Source: Mycteria americana
Taxonomy: Eukaryota > Chordata > Aves > Ciconiiformes > Ciconiidae
Direction: 5' to 3'
DNA length: 64,000 nucleotides
Assembly (NCBI RefSeq): GCF_035582795.1
Contig: NC_134367.1
Span: forward strand, 117,080,062-117,144,061
Shown: positions 23,421-35,370 of the stretch, piece after piece
Layout: every line of letters begins with the position of its first letter
How positions within the stretch are numbered: the stretch's first letter is position 1
The notes under the pieces: generated by a model
Databases searched by the model: none
Told to the model about the DNA's origin: nothing
The model's input: only the letters and a program-made list of their open reading frames with translations
Made by a program: the position numbers and the translations under genes

Positions 23421-26400
23421 TGATGGCATCCCTGTTGTTTGACTTAATACAATTTTAAACAAGTTGTATTTAGGCAAACTACCTAAAACTATTGGCTTCA
23501 TTAATAAGATGTAACAACTTGGAAGAATTTCAGTGTACCTCCTTTATGTATTCAACAGAGACAGTAGCCATCAAATTTGGAAGACTGAAGGTTTTATATT
23601 TCAAAGTACAGTTACTCTAAGAACAGTTTCTCTTACAGAAGTCAAAAATAAAATCTTCAAAATTCAAATGAGGTAGATATTAACAGTATAAATCACTCAT
23701 ATCCTCTAGCAGTGCAGTTGCTTCGGAAGTGGTAACATTAAAAATGCAGATATGACCATTTTATGTGAAACAGTTTTCAAGTGAAATGTCAACCAAATGA
23801 CAGTCCTTCGGGACTGAGAAAGGTGACTATACTTTTCTGTCTCATTAGTGAAGGTTTACTTCTCTTCCATCATACTTATGATAACTTATGATAAAAATAT
23901 TAACATGCTCTTTTTAGTAGGGTCATTTGTACCTTCAACTTAACTATTAAACCCAGTTTAACTCATTTAAATAGAAGGAATTGCAATTGTCCTAGGCAGT
24001 TCGTGATCCTTACCCAGATAGCTGTCTCCTGCAACTCTAACAAAAAACATACAGAGGGGTTTATTCTTGTCCAATGACATATTTCAGTGAGTTTGTAATG
24101 AAGTAATTTAAAATGATCTTGTTATTCCAGGCTTAGCTTCTGTCCCTCCCTCCTTTGCCTTTTCCACCCTCCCCACTATGGGAAGCACTTCAATTTCCAT
24201 TAACTTAACAATTTCACATGCTTGTTTAGAGATGTGGAAGGCCCTGGGGTTTTTCAGATCATGTTTAAAAAAAAATAACTTCCTCTGAATGTGCCTCAGT
24301 GGACATAGTATTTGCAGATAATGTCTTGCTTGTGCCTGTTTCAGTCCAACTTTTGTCTGAGAGGATAGGGCAGGCAGATCTGTTTTCCTTACCTCTCAGT
24401 ACATTTACGTGCTCTTATGTGTAGGCACACAGACTAGGAAATCCTACCAATCCAGACTTTCTGAACAGATGCTTAAGCATCAGTTGTTGAGAAACATTGA
24501 TAGAAAGTCCTATATATGTTTGATGGAAGAAGTATGTATCTGTCTGACCTGTAGAAGAGGAGAACGTGAGATATAGACTGTTTAAATTTGATAGCCACAG
24601 AACTGAGTCGAAGGCAGCAGAGGCACACAGATGTGTCATGAATACTGAAACAACTTGGCTGTCTCCCAGCCACATGAGTTATCTTCGACCCCAATCATCC
24701 AAACCAGCAACCATAATTTTCTCAACATCTGTTGTGTATCCGAGTGTATGTGAGAATAAAGAACTTTTATTTGATACTGGAACTATATAAAAATTATGCT
24801 TTCCTACTCACAGTATTAATTCCATTAGCTACCCTTGGGAACAAATTAAAAGAAGTTAATTTCTCTGTTGCTAGGTGATGTTTCCTCTTAGGTTAGAATA
24901 ACAGAATAAGGAATATGATGGTTTTTCAGAGGTTATAGAACTAGATTGTAACAATCAAGGGAGAATCATTTTGACCAACAATATAAAGTCATACTCAGAG
25001 TAACACGTTTTGTCTCTAGAGACTTTGCACACTGGAAGCAATTGTACTCAGTATAAATCTCTGTGTTTATGTTCTGTATTGGAAACATCAATTCCTGAAA
25101 GCCTGCTCCTTAATTACATTTTATATTACATTTTTGTAGTCCTTTGTGAGTTTTCTTTGGATTAAATTGTTAATTTTTTCTGCCATTTCTAATTTGAGAA
25201 TCAGAGTGAAAACATGATTTTTTTTAAAAGAATTTTTCCTCAAGTATGAACACTCCGGATAACTAATTACTGAGTTACCACTTGTCATTGTCAGTAGTAA
25301 CTTAGGAAAAGTTTTGATGTTTCAGAAAAAGGATGTAAAGAGCTCCAAATATACAACTGCTTGCTTTTTTTTTTTTCCTATTATAAGGGGGATGCCTGTG
25401 TGTGCATGTGTGTTGAAGAATAGTTGGTTAATTGTTTTTAGTGAGAAAAAGGGAAGTGAATATTAAATGCCTTACAGTTAATTGTACTTAAGCGGGGGGC
25501 CTATTTTATTGGGTTTAAATTTGTTACTGTGCAGTGTAACTTTTGTGAAGGCATTAGGCCTCTGTGGTTTTTTTGTTTTGTTTTGAGGAAATGAACCAGG
25601 CCAATGGTGTTTAGTTTGCAAACCTCACTGAAATCTGTTCTCCATATCCCTCTGGTGACACTGAGGCCAGCTTCGTAATACTTGTTATTAAAAAAAATAA
25701 GCTGCGAATGAAAGCTTTAATAATCAAAGCAACCTTCAAAAGGTAGTAGCATTTACAACAGCATTATTAGCTAAGTTAAGGTCTTGGTTTTTTAATAAGA
25801 TGTTATGAAGAAAAAATACAATTTCTCAGATGTTCATCAGGATAATTTACAGCAGTTTGGGTTCTTTGTTTAAGATAAGAAGTTTTTAGTCTGTTAATGA
25901 CTGGGTTTGTAGCTGGATTTATTCACGATTTGAATTGAGATTAACCTGAAAATCCCATGTCTAAAATTTCCTGCTGACATTGTTAAACTGCCAGTTTTAA
26001 AAAACGTGAATTCTAATGCTAAGTGCACTGTGAAAGTGTGCTCAAGGTTTGCAGTTAAGTGGAGTTATTCAATGTGTCTGTGTAGCAGTATGAATGCATC
26101 TTTCAGAATAATATTTTCCAGCTCCAGAGATTGTTTTGTACTATCATAATGCAATAGATTTCTTTCTGGTTTTGGGGAAGTTGCCCAAAACTTTCCCATG
26201 CTGTCCTATGGGAATAATAGTTAGATTATAAAGACATCTTTTGCTGCCAACAAATTTGCAGACACACCTAAACTAATTCTTTTCTGCAATCCACATAATG
26301 AGAACTTTTGCATTTTTTTATGATATTATTAAACTTCTATGAATAAGCAGATAGCCCCTAGAGCTTCAGCCTTGTATTAGCAAAAATGAACAGAAGCCAG

Positions 26401-28150
26401 AAAGTTTGTTAGTAGATGAGGTTTTTTCCTGTTTCACTATTGTGGAAATCCAGCTAGCAGTGAGAAGTAGAAATGAGCTTAAGTTTTCCGTGGAAACATT
26501 TCCTGTATGGACAGTTCTAATTTTTAGTCTGTGAAGTTTATCTAAAACCATCTTATATCTGTCCCATGGTACTACTCTCTTATATGGCCTCAGGTTCCTC
26601 TTTATGGTCTTGCAGTAGACCTTGTCTTTCTGAGACATTTTCGATGTCCAGATTCTTGCAGTTCCTCAGTTAGATACACCTGCTATCCAAATTAATTTTG
26701 AGTGTCTCAGTAGTGGGCTGTCTAGACTGAATGCTGTATATTCTTCACTACTTCCTAGGTCTGAATAAAAGCCCTGTAGAGCTAACAGATAATATCCTCA
26801 GAAGATGACATCATAAGAGGGTTGAGGCAGAGTTGCAAAGAGGAACATGTATTTTGCTAAAGCAGCCCTTTTTTTTTAAGGCATCACTTGGAGGGAGGGG
26901 GAGAGTTTTTTATCTTCTCGTTATCTTTCACAGAGCTCAATATTAGATATGTATCATACACTTCCATTTAGAATGTAAGGGGTCTCTTTTGCAGTTGAAG
27001 AAAACAATGTTTTGAGTGTGGTCACTTAAGAAACTTGAGAGTAATCCAGCACTATATCTTATTTCTTATAGATCCATGCTTTTCTGCTTGCGGACTGGGA
27101 TTAGACAGGGAGTGAAGAAACTGTGATGTCACATGATGGCAGACAGCTGCAGTTCAGAGATAAAGGAAGTAGCAAGGGCAGTTCTCATTTGGGATGAACA
27201 CACTGATTTTGACAAAACTGCTTTAGAATCTTGCATATTATAAGTAATCCATCCAATATTAGTATGCCATTGTTCCATTTTTCTCTCATAAATAGATCAA
27301 TTTGTATTACCATCTGAACAATATTACCTTTTGAATTGTGGAGGATAGGATTCAACCTATTAAAAGAGTTAAATAGTTTCTATAAGTATCTTTAAACAGG
27401 CTGAGTAAGTCTCAGAATTAAAGATTCCACTTTTAAAACTAACAGGAAGGTGCTACATTAGAAACATAGCTTGTCGGGAATAACTGATGGTATGGACTGA
27501 GCTGACAGTTTTTGAACAGTATATGAGTTCAATTGAAGATTATGAAGGGTTATAAAATCAGACTCCATCTTTGTTTTGGATGGTTCACTTCTTTTCTTCT
27601 GGAATTAGATATTTCATGTAACGGTGAGAGTGCTTCCAGCCACTAGTAAGTATTGTGTCTGAAATTAAATGTTCATATGTGCAATTAAAAGTGACATCTA
27701 AATAATTTGCTTCATGTTTGATTCATGTTCAGCCACTGAAATGAGTTGTAGGTTTTGCTCTTAAGACAGCTGCTCTGTGTACATTTTTGCCTAGCACCTT
27801 TATCTTAAATGCTTTGTAGCTAAGTATATTGTTATTAGGCATATTTTATAAGACTGTGGAGAGAGAAAGTAAGACATTGTAAGGCCCAGATTTAAAAATA
27901 CAGTTGAGCTGTATACACTTTCCCTGAACCAAGTGATTTAAATTGCAGTTGATTGCCACATCTTAGATGGCTAGAATACTTCATGTAGCCTGCTCTGTGC
28001 CAGCCTCTGTCCTAGGAATCTTTTAAATATTGATGGGGAGAGGGCTGGAAACAAAAAGGGGGGTTTTGGGGGTGATTTTTTGGAATGGAATTTGTGAAAA
28101 AACAGAGACACATATATTCTTGCAGAAAATGGGAAACCAAAGTTGAACTT

Positions 28151-28740
28151 GTAGAATCATAGAATGGTTTGGGTTGGAAGGGACCTTTAAAGGTCATCTA
28201 GTCCACCCCCCCACTTCAGGGACATCTTCAACTAGATCAGGTTGCTCAGAGCCCCATCCAACCTGACCTTGAATGTTTCTAGGGGTGGAACATCTACAGA
28301 TTTTCTGGTCAACCTGTTCCAGTGTTTGACCGCCCTCATCGTAAAAAATTTCTTCCTTATATCTAGTCTAAATCTACCGTCCTTTAGTTTAGAACCATTA
28401 CCCCTTGTCCTATTGCTACAGGCCTTACTAAAAAGTCTGTCCCCATCTTTCTTATGAGGCCCCTTTAAGTATTGAAAGGCTGCAATAAGGTCTGCCTGGA
28501 GCCTTCTCTTCTCCAGGCTAACCAACCCCAACTCTCTCAACCTTTTCTCATAGGAGAGGTGTTCCATCCCTCTGACCATTTCTGGGGCCCTCCTCTGGAC
28601 CCGTTCCAACAGGTCCATGTCTTTCCTGTGCTGAGGACTCCAGAGCTGGATGCAGTGCTCCAGGTGGGGTCTCACCAGAGCAGAGTAGAGGGGCAGAATC
28701 ACCTTCCTTGATGTGCTGGCTACGCTTCCTTTTATGCAGC
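28151..28740 (-). mobile_element. CR1 LINE 3' part (left fragment, split by a provirus)
   Basis: A CR1 3' end (TAGAATCATAGAATGGTTTG) is followed by the antisense of the reverse-transcriptase C-terminal region. The - strand frame 28702-28232 runs for 156 codons with typical CR1 motifs ([40 protein letters not shown]) and no stop. The element is cut at 28740 by the provirus and continues at 33411. The open frame and good preservation suggest a fairly young copy, but it lacks its 5' portion and cannot be autonomous. Confidence 0.9.
28736..28740. repeat. Target-site duplication of the provirus (left copy)
   Basis: GCAGC here is repeated exactly at 33406-33410 on the far side of the provirus. The flanking CR1 sequence reads through uninterrupted when one copy and the provirus are ignored. 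Confidence 0.9.
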
Positions 28741-29321
28741 TGTCCTGGTTTAGCTTCAGTCAGCAACTAAGTACCACACAGCCGCTCACTCACCCTCCCT
28801 GCCGTGGGATGGGGGATAGAATCGGAAGGGCAAAAGTAAGAAAACTTGTGGGCTGAGATAGGAACAGTTTAACAATTGAAAAAAAAAAAAAGATAAATTG
28901 TAACAAAAAGGAGAACAATAAGCGAGAGAGAGAGAGAGAGAGAGAGAGAACAAAATCCAGGAAAAAAACCCAAGTGATGCAGCCACTCACCACCTGCGGA
29001 CTGATGCCCAGCCTGGCCCTGAGCAGCGATCGCTACCCCCCCGGCCAACTCCCCCAGTGTATATACTGAGCATGATGTCATATGGTATGGAATAGCCCTT
29101 TGGCCAGCTTGGGTCAGCTGTCCTGGCTGTGCCCCCTCCCAGCTTCTTGTGCACCTGGCAGAGCATGAGAAGCTGGAAAGTCCTTGACTAGTGTAAGCAC
29201 TACTTAGCAACAACTGAAACATCAGTGTGTTATCAACACTATCCTCATACTCAATCCAAAACACAGCACTAGGCCAGCTACTAGGAAGAAAATTAACTCT
29301 ATCCCAGCCAAAACCAGGACA
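28741..29321 (-). mobile_element. 3' LTR of the antisense provirus
   Basis: This 581-base LTR ends, in + orientation, with AGCCAAAACCAGGACA. The retroviral sense is -. It contains a (GA)13 run and the TATA-region sequence near 29055-29065. It abuts integrase-side internal sequence on the right and the GCAGC target duplication on the left. It differs from the 5' LTR by scattered substitutions and by retaining about 33 bases near 29240-29270 that the 5' LTR lacks. Confidence 0.9.
28924..28949. repeat. (GA)13 microsatellite within LTR
   Basis: An uninterrupted GA run. The same LTR position holds shorter GA/CT runs in the other copies (33047-33060, 57737-57751 and 59951-59960). Confidence 0.95.
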
Positions 29322-29775
29322 GCATCCACCCCTTATTCTATACCATCTACATCATGCCCAGGTTCTCCGCCTTCCAAATACATTCCAATTAATCACCACC
29401 ACTTGTCCTGTCTTTTGATATATACACACAGATATAATTCCCTTAGTCTATGGGCCATCCCTCTCAAACGTCCGTTGCGTTCCTTTAGTCCATGACTTTG
29501 AGCTCCATCTGTCATAACAGTCTTTCAGGGCAGGAGAGATGGTGCGTGGTGTTGGATTGTTGCTTGCTGAAGCCAGGTCTGGTTCCATCACCACTGCCCT
29601 TTGCTCGGTTTCATCAAAGTTCATTCTTCATTAATCTGTGTGATTCTTACTGTAATACCGTTGATATGGCATACAGCAACCATAGAAGTGATGACATACA
29701 GTATTATATAGTGATTAACATCATACAATTCAGTTCATTGGCTATTTTCACCCAAAACCAAATCCCCTTGAGGTA
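29322..29775 (-). mobile_element. Provirus 3' internal segment, non-coding
   Basis: Between the integrase remnant and the 3' LTR lies about 450 bases with no recognisable env gene. On the - strand it ends with AATAAGGGGTGGATGC just before the LTR, a plausible polypurine tract (29326-29338). The absence of env fits an env-less, ERVL-like retroelement, but a deletion could give the same picture. Confidence 0.6.
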
Positions 29776-30482
29776 CTACACATCGGACTTCCCCATCCTT
29801 CCGCATCGCCCACCAAGTGCACCCAGGTCCTGGAGCAAAAGCAGTCCCACAAATGGGTTTACCTTTGCCTGAGGCAGGAATAATCCAGACAGTCTTCCCC
29901 AGCATATTTTTATGTGCACCAAAGGGACTTTATCCCCTTCTACAGTACATAAAAGTTTTGATTGGGCAGGGCCAGCCTGATTGGCAGATCCCCTAGACTT
30001 GACTAACCAGGTGGCTTTTGCTAAAAGTGTATCCCAATGTCTGGATGTCCCAGCACCCATTGCTCTCAGTGCAGTCTTTAACAGTCCATTGCATCGTTCG
30101 ATTTTCCCCCGGAGGCTAGTGCATGGTAGGGGATGTGGTATACCCACTCACTGCCGTGCTCTTTGGCCCAGGTGTCTATGAGGTTGTTTCGGAAATGAGT
30201 CCTGTTGTCTGACTCAATTCTTTCTGGGGTGCCATGTCGCCATCGGACTTGCTTTTCAAGGCCCAGGAGAGCGTTCCAGGCGGTGGCATGGGGCACGGGA
30301 TATGTTTCCAGCCATCCAGTGGCTGCTTCCACCACTGTAAGCGCATGGCGCTTGCCTTGGCAGGTTTGTGGGAGTGTGATATGATCAATCCGCCAGGCCT
30401 GCCCGTATTTATATTTCAGCCATCGTCCTCCATACCTCAGAGGCTTTAACCGCTTGGCTTGCTTGATTGCAGCGCATGTCTC
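29776..30482 (-). pseudogene. Provirus integrase core remnant
   Basis: The - strand encodes pieces of a retroviral integrase catalytic core in at least two frames. The frame 30335-30078 carries TGWLETYPVPHATAWN and, further on, ESDN with the second catalytic Asp, then HIPYH. The third catalytic Glu (GKIERCNGLLK) lies in a different frame, 30147-29776, so there is a frameshift in the region of 30080-30130. Integrase normally inserts viral DNA into the host genome; this copy cannot make a complete enzyme. Confidence 0.85.
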
Positions 30483-31011
30483 TCATTCATGGATAAGCTG
30501 TGCAATAGTGTCCATGGTCAAGTCCAGCCCTCGATCACGAGCCCATCTGTATGTTACATCTCTTCCTTGATGGCCTGAGGTGTCATGGGCCCACTGAGCT
30601 ATAAATAATTCACCCTTATGTTGCCAGTCCAGATCCACCTGAGCCACTTCAATCTGAGCAGCCTGACGCACCTGCTGGTTGTTTTGATGTTCTTCAGTGG
30701 CCCGCCTCTTGGGTACGTGAGCATCTACGTGATGTACTTTTACAACCAGGTTCTCTACCTGGGCAGCAATATCTTGCCACAATGCAGCAGCCCAGATGGG
30801 TTTGCCTCTGCGCTGCCAGTTACTCTGCTTCCCTTGCTGCAACCACCCCCATAAGGCATTTGCCACCATCCATGAGTCAGTAGAGAGACAGAGCACTGGC
30901 CACTTTTCTCGTTCAGCAATATCTAAAGGCGGCTGGATGCCTTTAACCTCTGCAAACTGACCTGATTCACCTTCTCCTTCAGCAGTTTCTGTGACTTGTC
31001 GTATAGGACTC
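30483..31011 (-). pseudogene. Provirus RNase H C-terminal part and integrase zinc-finger start
   Basis: The - strand frame 30896-30483 has STDSWMVANALWGWLQQ and VHHVDAHVPK, typical of the retroviral RNase H end, then the His pair HDTSGH of the integrase N-terminal zinc-binding motif. It ends in a TGA at 30485-30483, at the place where the first zinc-binding cysteine is expected; ETC follows. The RNase H start lies on the other side of the solo LTR inserted at 31012-31580. The element is inactive. Confidence 0.85.
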
Positions 31012-31580
31012 TGTCCTGCATTCAGCTGAGATGATAGAGTTCATTTTCTTTAGAGTGGCTGGTGTGGGGCTATGTTTGGGATTTGTGCTGAAAACAGTGT
31101 TGATAATACAGGGACGTTTTAGTTGTTGCTGCACTGGTCAAGGACTTTCCAGCTTCCCATACTCTGCCAGGTGCAGAAGAAGCTGGGAGGGGACACAGCC
31201 AGGACAGTTGATCCAAACTGACCAAAGGGCTACTCCATACCATATGACGTCATGCTCAGTCTATAAAGGTGGGGAAGAAGAAGGAAGGGGGGCACACTTG
31301 GAGTGATGGCGTTTGTCTTCCCAAGTCACCGTTACGCGTGATGGAGCCCTGCTTTCCTGGAGATGGCTGAACACCTGCCTGCCCACGGGAAGGAGTGAAT
31401 GAATTCCTTGCTTTGCTTTGCTTGCGTGCACAGCTTTTGCTTTACTTATTGAACTGTCTTAATCTCAACCCACGAGTTTTCTCACTTTCTCACTTTCTGA
31501 TTCTCTCCCCCATCCCACCGGAGGGGAGTGAGCGAGCGGCTGCGTGGTGCTTAGCTGCTGGCTGGGGCTAAACCACAACA
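31012..31580 (+). mobile_element. Solo LTR inserted in the provirus (sense to MRPS5)
   Basis: This 569-base LTR starts TGTCCTGCATTCAGCTGAGA and ends GGGGCTAAACCACAACA, opposite in orientation to the provirus it splits. It has TCTATAAAGG as a TATA region (31260-31268) and TTATTGAACTG where the family's ATTAAACTG poly(A) region should be, so that signal is degraded. About 90 bases (31290-31390) differ from the other LTRs, which marks a distinct subtype. The flanks GGACTC (left) and GGCTGC (right) suggest a mutated 5-bp target duplication. Confidence 0.85.
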
Positions 31581-32205
31581 GGCTGCATACAGTAGCCTTC
31601 CACCTCCGATGCTTTCCTACAAGATGACAGGATCCATCAGTGAACAGAGTATATTGCTTCTCATTTTCTGGTAGTTTATGATACGATGGGGCCTCTTCAG
31701 CATGTGTCACCTCCTCCTCTGGCGATATTCCAAAATCTTTGCCTTCTGGCCAGTCCATGATCACTTCCAAGATTCCTGGCTGACTGGGGTTTCCTATTCG
31801 AGCCCATTGTGTGATTAGTGTGACCCGCTTACTCCATGTAGCGTGATGTGTAGAGGGGACCCTCCCTTTGAACATCCAGCCCAGCACCGGCAGTCGGGGT
31901 GCCAAGGGGAGTTGTGCTTCAGTACCAACCACTTCTGAAGCAGCTCGAACCCCTTCATAGGCCGCCAATATCTCTCTTTCAGTTGGAGTATAGCAGGCCT
32001 CGGATCTTCTGTATCCCCGACTCCAAAACCCTAAGGGTCGACCTCGACTCTCCCCTGGTGCTTTCTGCCGGAGGCTCCAGGTAGGGCCATTCTCCCCGGC
32101 TGCCGTGTAGGGCACATTTTCGACATCTTGTCCTGCCTGGATTGGCCCAAGGGCTACTGCATGAACTGTTTACTTTGTTTAATTTGTTCAAAGGCTTGTC
32201 CTTGC
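31581..32205 (-). pseudogene. Provirus RT connection and RNase H N-terminal part
   Basis: The - strand frame from 32115 runs to the inserted LTR boundary. It encodes the connection segment (GFWSRGYRRSEACYTPTERE, RLPVLGWMFKGRVPSTHH) and the start of RNase H with YTLFTDGSC, which contains the first catalytic Asp. The frame then enters LTR sequence at 31580. The remaining RNase H is at 31011-30483. The split makes a functional enzyme impossible. Confidence 0.85.
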
Positions 32206-32848
32206 TCAGGGCCCCATTTGAAATCGTTCTTCTTCCGGGTCACTTGGTAAGAGAGGGCTTACCATCAGACTGTAATTTGGAATAGGCATTCTCCAAAAAC
32301 CCACAATGCCTAAGAAAGCTTGTGTTTCCTTTTTGCTACTTGGTGGAGACTTGGCTGTTGTTTTGTTGATCACATCCATTGGGATCTGGCAATGCCCATC
32401 GGGCCATTTTATTCCAAAGAACTGGATCTCCCGTGCAGGTCCCTTGGCCTTACTTTGTTTTATGGCAAAACCGGCTTTCAGGAGGATTTGGACTATTTTC
32501 TTCCCTTTCTCAAAAACTTCTGCTGCTGTATTGCCCCACACGCTGATGTCATCAAGGTATTGCAGGTGTTCTGGAGCCTCACCCTGTTCCAAGTGCCATC
32601 TGGGTCACTCCACGGCAAATGGTAGGACTGTTTCCACCCCTGGGGCAGTCGATTCCGAGGGTACTGAACACCAAGTGAAAGCAAACTGTGGCCTGTGCTC
32701 CACTGCCAAAGGGATTGAGAAAAATGCCTTAGCGATATCGGTTGTGGCATACCACTTGGCTGCCTTTGACTCCAGTTTGTATTGAAGTTCTAGCATGTCT
32801 GGCAGGGCAGCACTCAGCGGTGGCGTGACCTCATTCAGGCCACAGTAG
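32206..32848 (-). pseudogene. Provirus reverse transcriptase remnant
   Basis: The - strand shows TTDIAKAFFSIPLAVEHRPQ (32770-32690) and, in another frame, LQYLDDISVWGN with the catalytic YLDD motif (32570-32530), followed by KETQAFLGIVGFWR. At least one frameshift lies between about 32690 and 32600. The coding similarity starts almost immediately after the primer-binding site, so gag, protease and the N-terminal part of RT are missing. The enzyme family is clear; the specific retrovirus group is judged ERVL-like from these motifs. Confidence 0.88.
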
Positions 32849-32863
32849 CCACGTTGGGCGCCA
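32849..32863 (-). other. Primer-binding site matching tRNA-Lys
   Basis: CCACGTTGGGCGCCA on the + strand equals the 3' end of vertebrate tRNA-Lys(CUU-type) including CCA, so the - strand retroviral sense reads TGGCGCCCAACGTGG, a Lys primer-binding site. It is separated from the 5' LTR by 8 bases (32864-32871). Confidence 0.8.
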
Positions 32864-32871
32864 AAAAGGAC

Positions 32872-33405
32872 TGTCGTGGTCTAGCCTCAGTTGGCAACCA
32901 AGCACCACACAGCTGCACACTCACCCTCCTCACCCGGTGGGATGGGGGAGAGAATCGGAAAGGCAAAAGTAGGAAAACTTGTGGGTTGAGGTAAGAACAG
33001 TTTAATAATTGGAAAAAAAAATGGTAATGAAAAGGAAAATAATAAGAGAGAGAGAGAGAGAAACAAAACACAGAAAGAAAAACAAGTGATGCAGCCAATC
33101 ACCGCTTGCTAAGTGATGCCCAGCCAGTCCCCGAGCAGCTATCGCTGTCCCCTGGCCAACTCCCCCCAGTTTGTGTACTGAGCATGACGACATATGGGTG
33201 GAATAGCTCTTTGCCCAGTTTGGATGAACTGTCTTGTCTGTGTCCCCTCCCAGCTTCTTGTACACCTGGCAGAGCATGGGAAGCTGAAAAGTCCTTGACT
33301 AGCATAAACATTGCTTAGCAACAAGTAAAACATCAGTGTGTTATCAACTGCACTAGACCAGCTACTAGGAAGAAAATTAACTCTATCCCAGCCAAAACCA
33401 GGACA
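32872..33405 (-). mobile_element. 5' LTR of the antisense provirus
   Basis: This 534-base LTR has + orientation ends TGTCGTGGTCTAGCC and AGCCAAAACCAGGACA. It pairs with the LTR at 28741-29321, has the Lys primer-binding site on its inner side, and is flanked outside by GCAGC. It lacks about 33 bases relative to its partner near 33345 (TTATCAAC joined to TGCACTAG). Substitutions between the pair are visible throughout, so the insertion is not recent. Confidence 0.9.
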
Positions 33406-33410
33406 GCAGC

Positions 33411-33585
33411 CCAGGATACCGTTGGCTTTCTGGGCTGTGGGCGCACATTGCCGGCTTATGTCCAGTTTTTCATGTGCCAGTACTTCCAAGTCCTTCGTCG
33501 CAGGGCTGCTCTCAATCTCTTCATCCCTCAACCTGTATTGATACTGGGGATTGCCCGACTGAGGTGCAATATCTTGCACTTAAGT
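33411..33585 (-). mobile_element. CR1 LINE (right fragment of the split copy)
   Basis: This continues the CR1 of 28151-28740 exactly at the provirus boundary (ATGCAGC|CCAGGATACC). The - strand encodes the next upstream part of the reverse transcriptase ([17 protein letters not shown]). It ends near 33585, which is the 5' truncation point. Confidence 0.85.
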
Positions 33586-35029
33586 CCTTCAAATCAAGTA
33601 GCATTTGGGTCTGCAGATTCTAGACAAGTGTCTTAACTACTAAATTAAGTTAAAGGATCTTATCCTTTGAATGTAAGAAACACCATCACTTCCTTTGCCT
33701 TCTCTCTCCTGTCCTGAGCCAGCTACATCTACCTTACTTCGCTCGTAAAGTCTTCAGGCAGCTGCTGGATCGAGCACCCATTACATTGGCAGCTATCACT
33801 ACTACCATTTTTTTCTTGCCATGCCATACTTGTGCAGTCACATGAGGTAGGCTGTAATTGACCTGAAGTTCAGATTTCTCTTATACAAACTTTAAAATAT
33901 GAAAATTATCTCATCAGCTAGTGTGTGTAAGATACTACACATTTATCCACCATGCTGGCTGTGGGTAGCTAAATACAAACACTATTTTCAAGTCATTCTA
34001 GTATTTTTAAAACAGCTGGCAAATTCATATTAGTGGATAGTCCTGACTCCTTCAAGGAAATTTCTTTTAAATCAAAATAGATTTAGTATTAATATGAATT
34101 AAGAATTCTAAGTGTTAGTTTGTATTAAAACCAAAGGTTTCTTTTAATCTGTTTCTAACTTTGGGTCATTTAATGACCTGATTGGTTGTTGTTGACTGAT
34201 AGAGAAAAAAAATTTATGCTCAGTTATTTGAAATATACTATTTCATAATGTGCTTGCAAAGGAATAAAAAAAAGAGCTACTTTTGTTGCTCTTGTTCTTC
34301 CTGTCTCATTGATGGATGTGAGTTTATTAAAAATCTGAAGTCTCTTTAACTTATACTGGTTCTTTTTTTTTTTGTTTCTACTTCATTGTGATTTTTGCCT
34401 TTGTAGGCCTAATGTACATGGAAAATAGGCTTTTTACATGTTACTAGCAGTTTTCAGCTTAGATGTTTTTTGTACTGTACTTTTGTCTGTAAGCTGCAAC
34501 CTGTATATGCAGGTTATATGCCTTATTAGGGAATAGATGCCTTAATAGGGAACCTGGAATTTGGGATTGAAATGCTATTCTAGCATATGTTGCCACTGGA
34601 AGCCTTGCTGTGGCAGTCATACCAGTGGTTGCCTGAGTATTAAAGATTTTATTATAGACCTAGGTTTAGGCTACTGTTCTCACCTTGGCTCTGAAATTTT
34701 GAGAGTGAAGGCACTTTTTTATTCCTTGCTTCCCTAACATGGAAAGGAAGGAATTTTTTCTACTTACATGACGTTGCTGAGAAAATCTTGTTCTCTTCCC
34801 AGTTCTGTTACAGGAATTCTAGGCTAGGTTCTTTGTGCAAGTGGTCTCTTGGCAACCTGATTGTACATGTAAATCAATTTGCTTCTTCAGGTGCATAAAT
34901 AAGATTTCTTTATAAAATTGATATCTTAGCTTTTGTATCATGAGGTGCTTCTGAGCAAGTTGGAGGTAGCCATGCTTGAGCTAGAGGTTGGAGCCAGTGA
35001 AATCCTGTGGTCCCTTCAAACCTGAATTA

Positions 35030-35370
35030 TTTTATGTTTCTAAAGAAGACAGAGACACACTTCTCTGAGGTGTATAGGCAAACAGCAAAGGCCAGTGAAC
35101 ACAAGTTAACTAAAGGAAAATGCTGGTTACACAGTAGAAAAAATTTTTCATCATGAGGGTGGTCTAACACTGGACCAGGGTGAGGGCCCAGAGAGATTGT
35201 AGAATTTCTATTACTAGAGATATTCAAAATATGACTGAGCAAGTCTCTGGCCATCCTCACATAATCGTGAAGCTGAATTTAGCTTTGAGGTCGGCTCTGC
35301 TTTGAGTGTGGGATTAGATCAAGGACCTCCTGAAGTCCCTTATAATGTAAATTTTTCTGTGAATCTGTGG
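35030..35370 (+). mobile_element. CR1 LINE 3' end, sense
   Basis: The + strand reads as a degenerate CR1 3' region: GAGGGTGGTCTAACACTGGA, CAGAGAGATTGTAGAATTTC, TATTCAAAATATGACTG, GGGATTAGATCAAGGACCTC and CCCTTATAATGTAAATTTTT, ending in CTGTGAATCTGTGG. It is older than the other CR1 copies judging by divergence, and 5'-truncated. Confidence 0.8.

Noticed and set aside
29321..29775. An env gene between integrase and the 3' LTR
   Set aside because: No signal peptide, membrane span or Env-like frame is visible; the region is short and non-coding.
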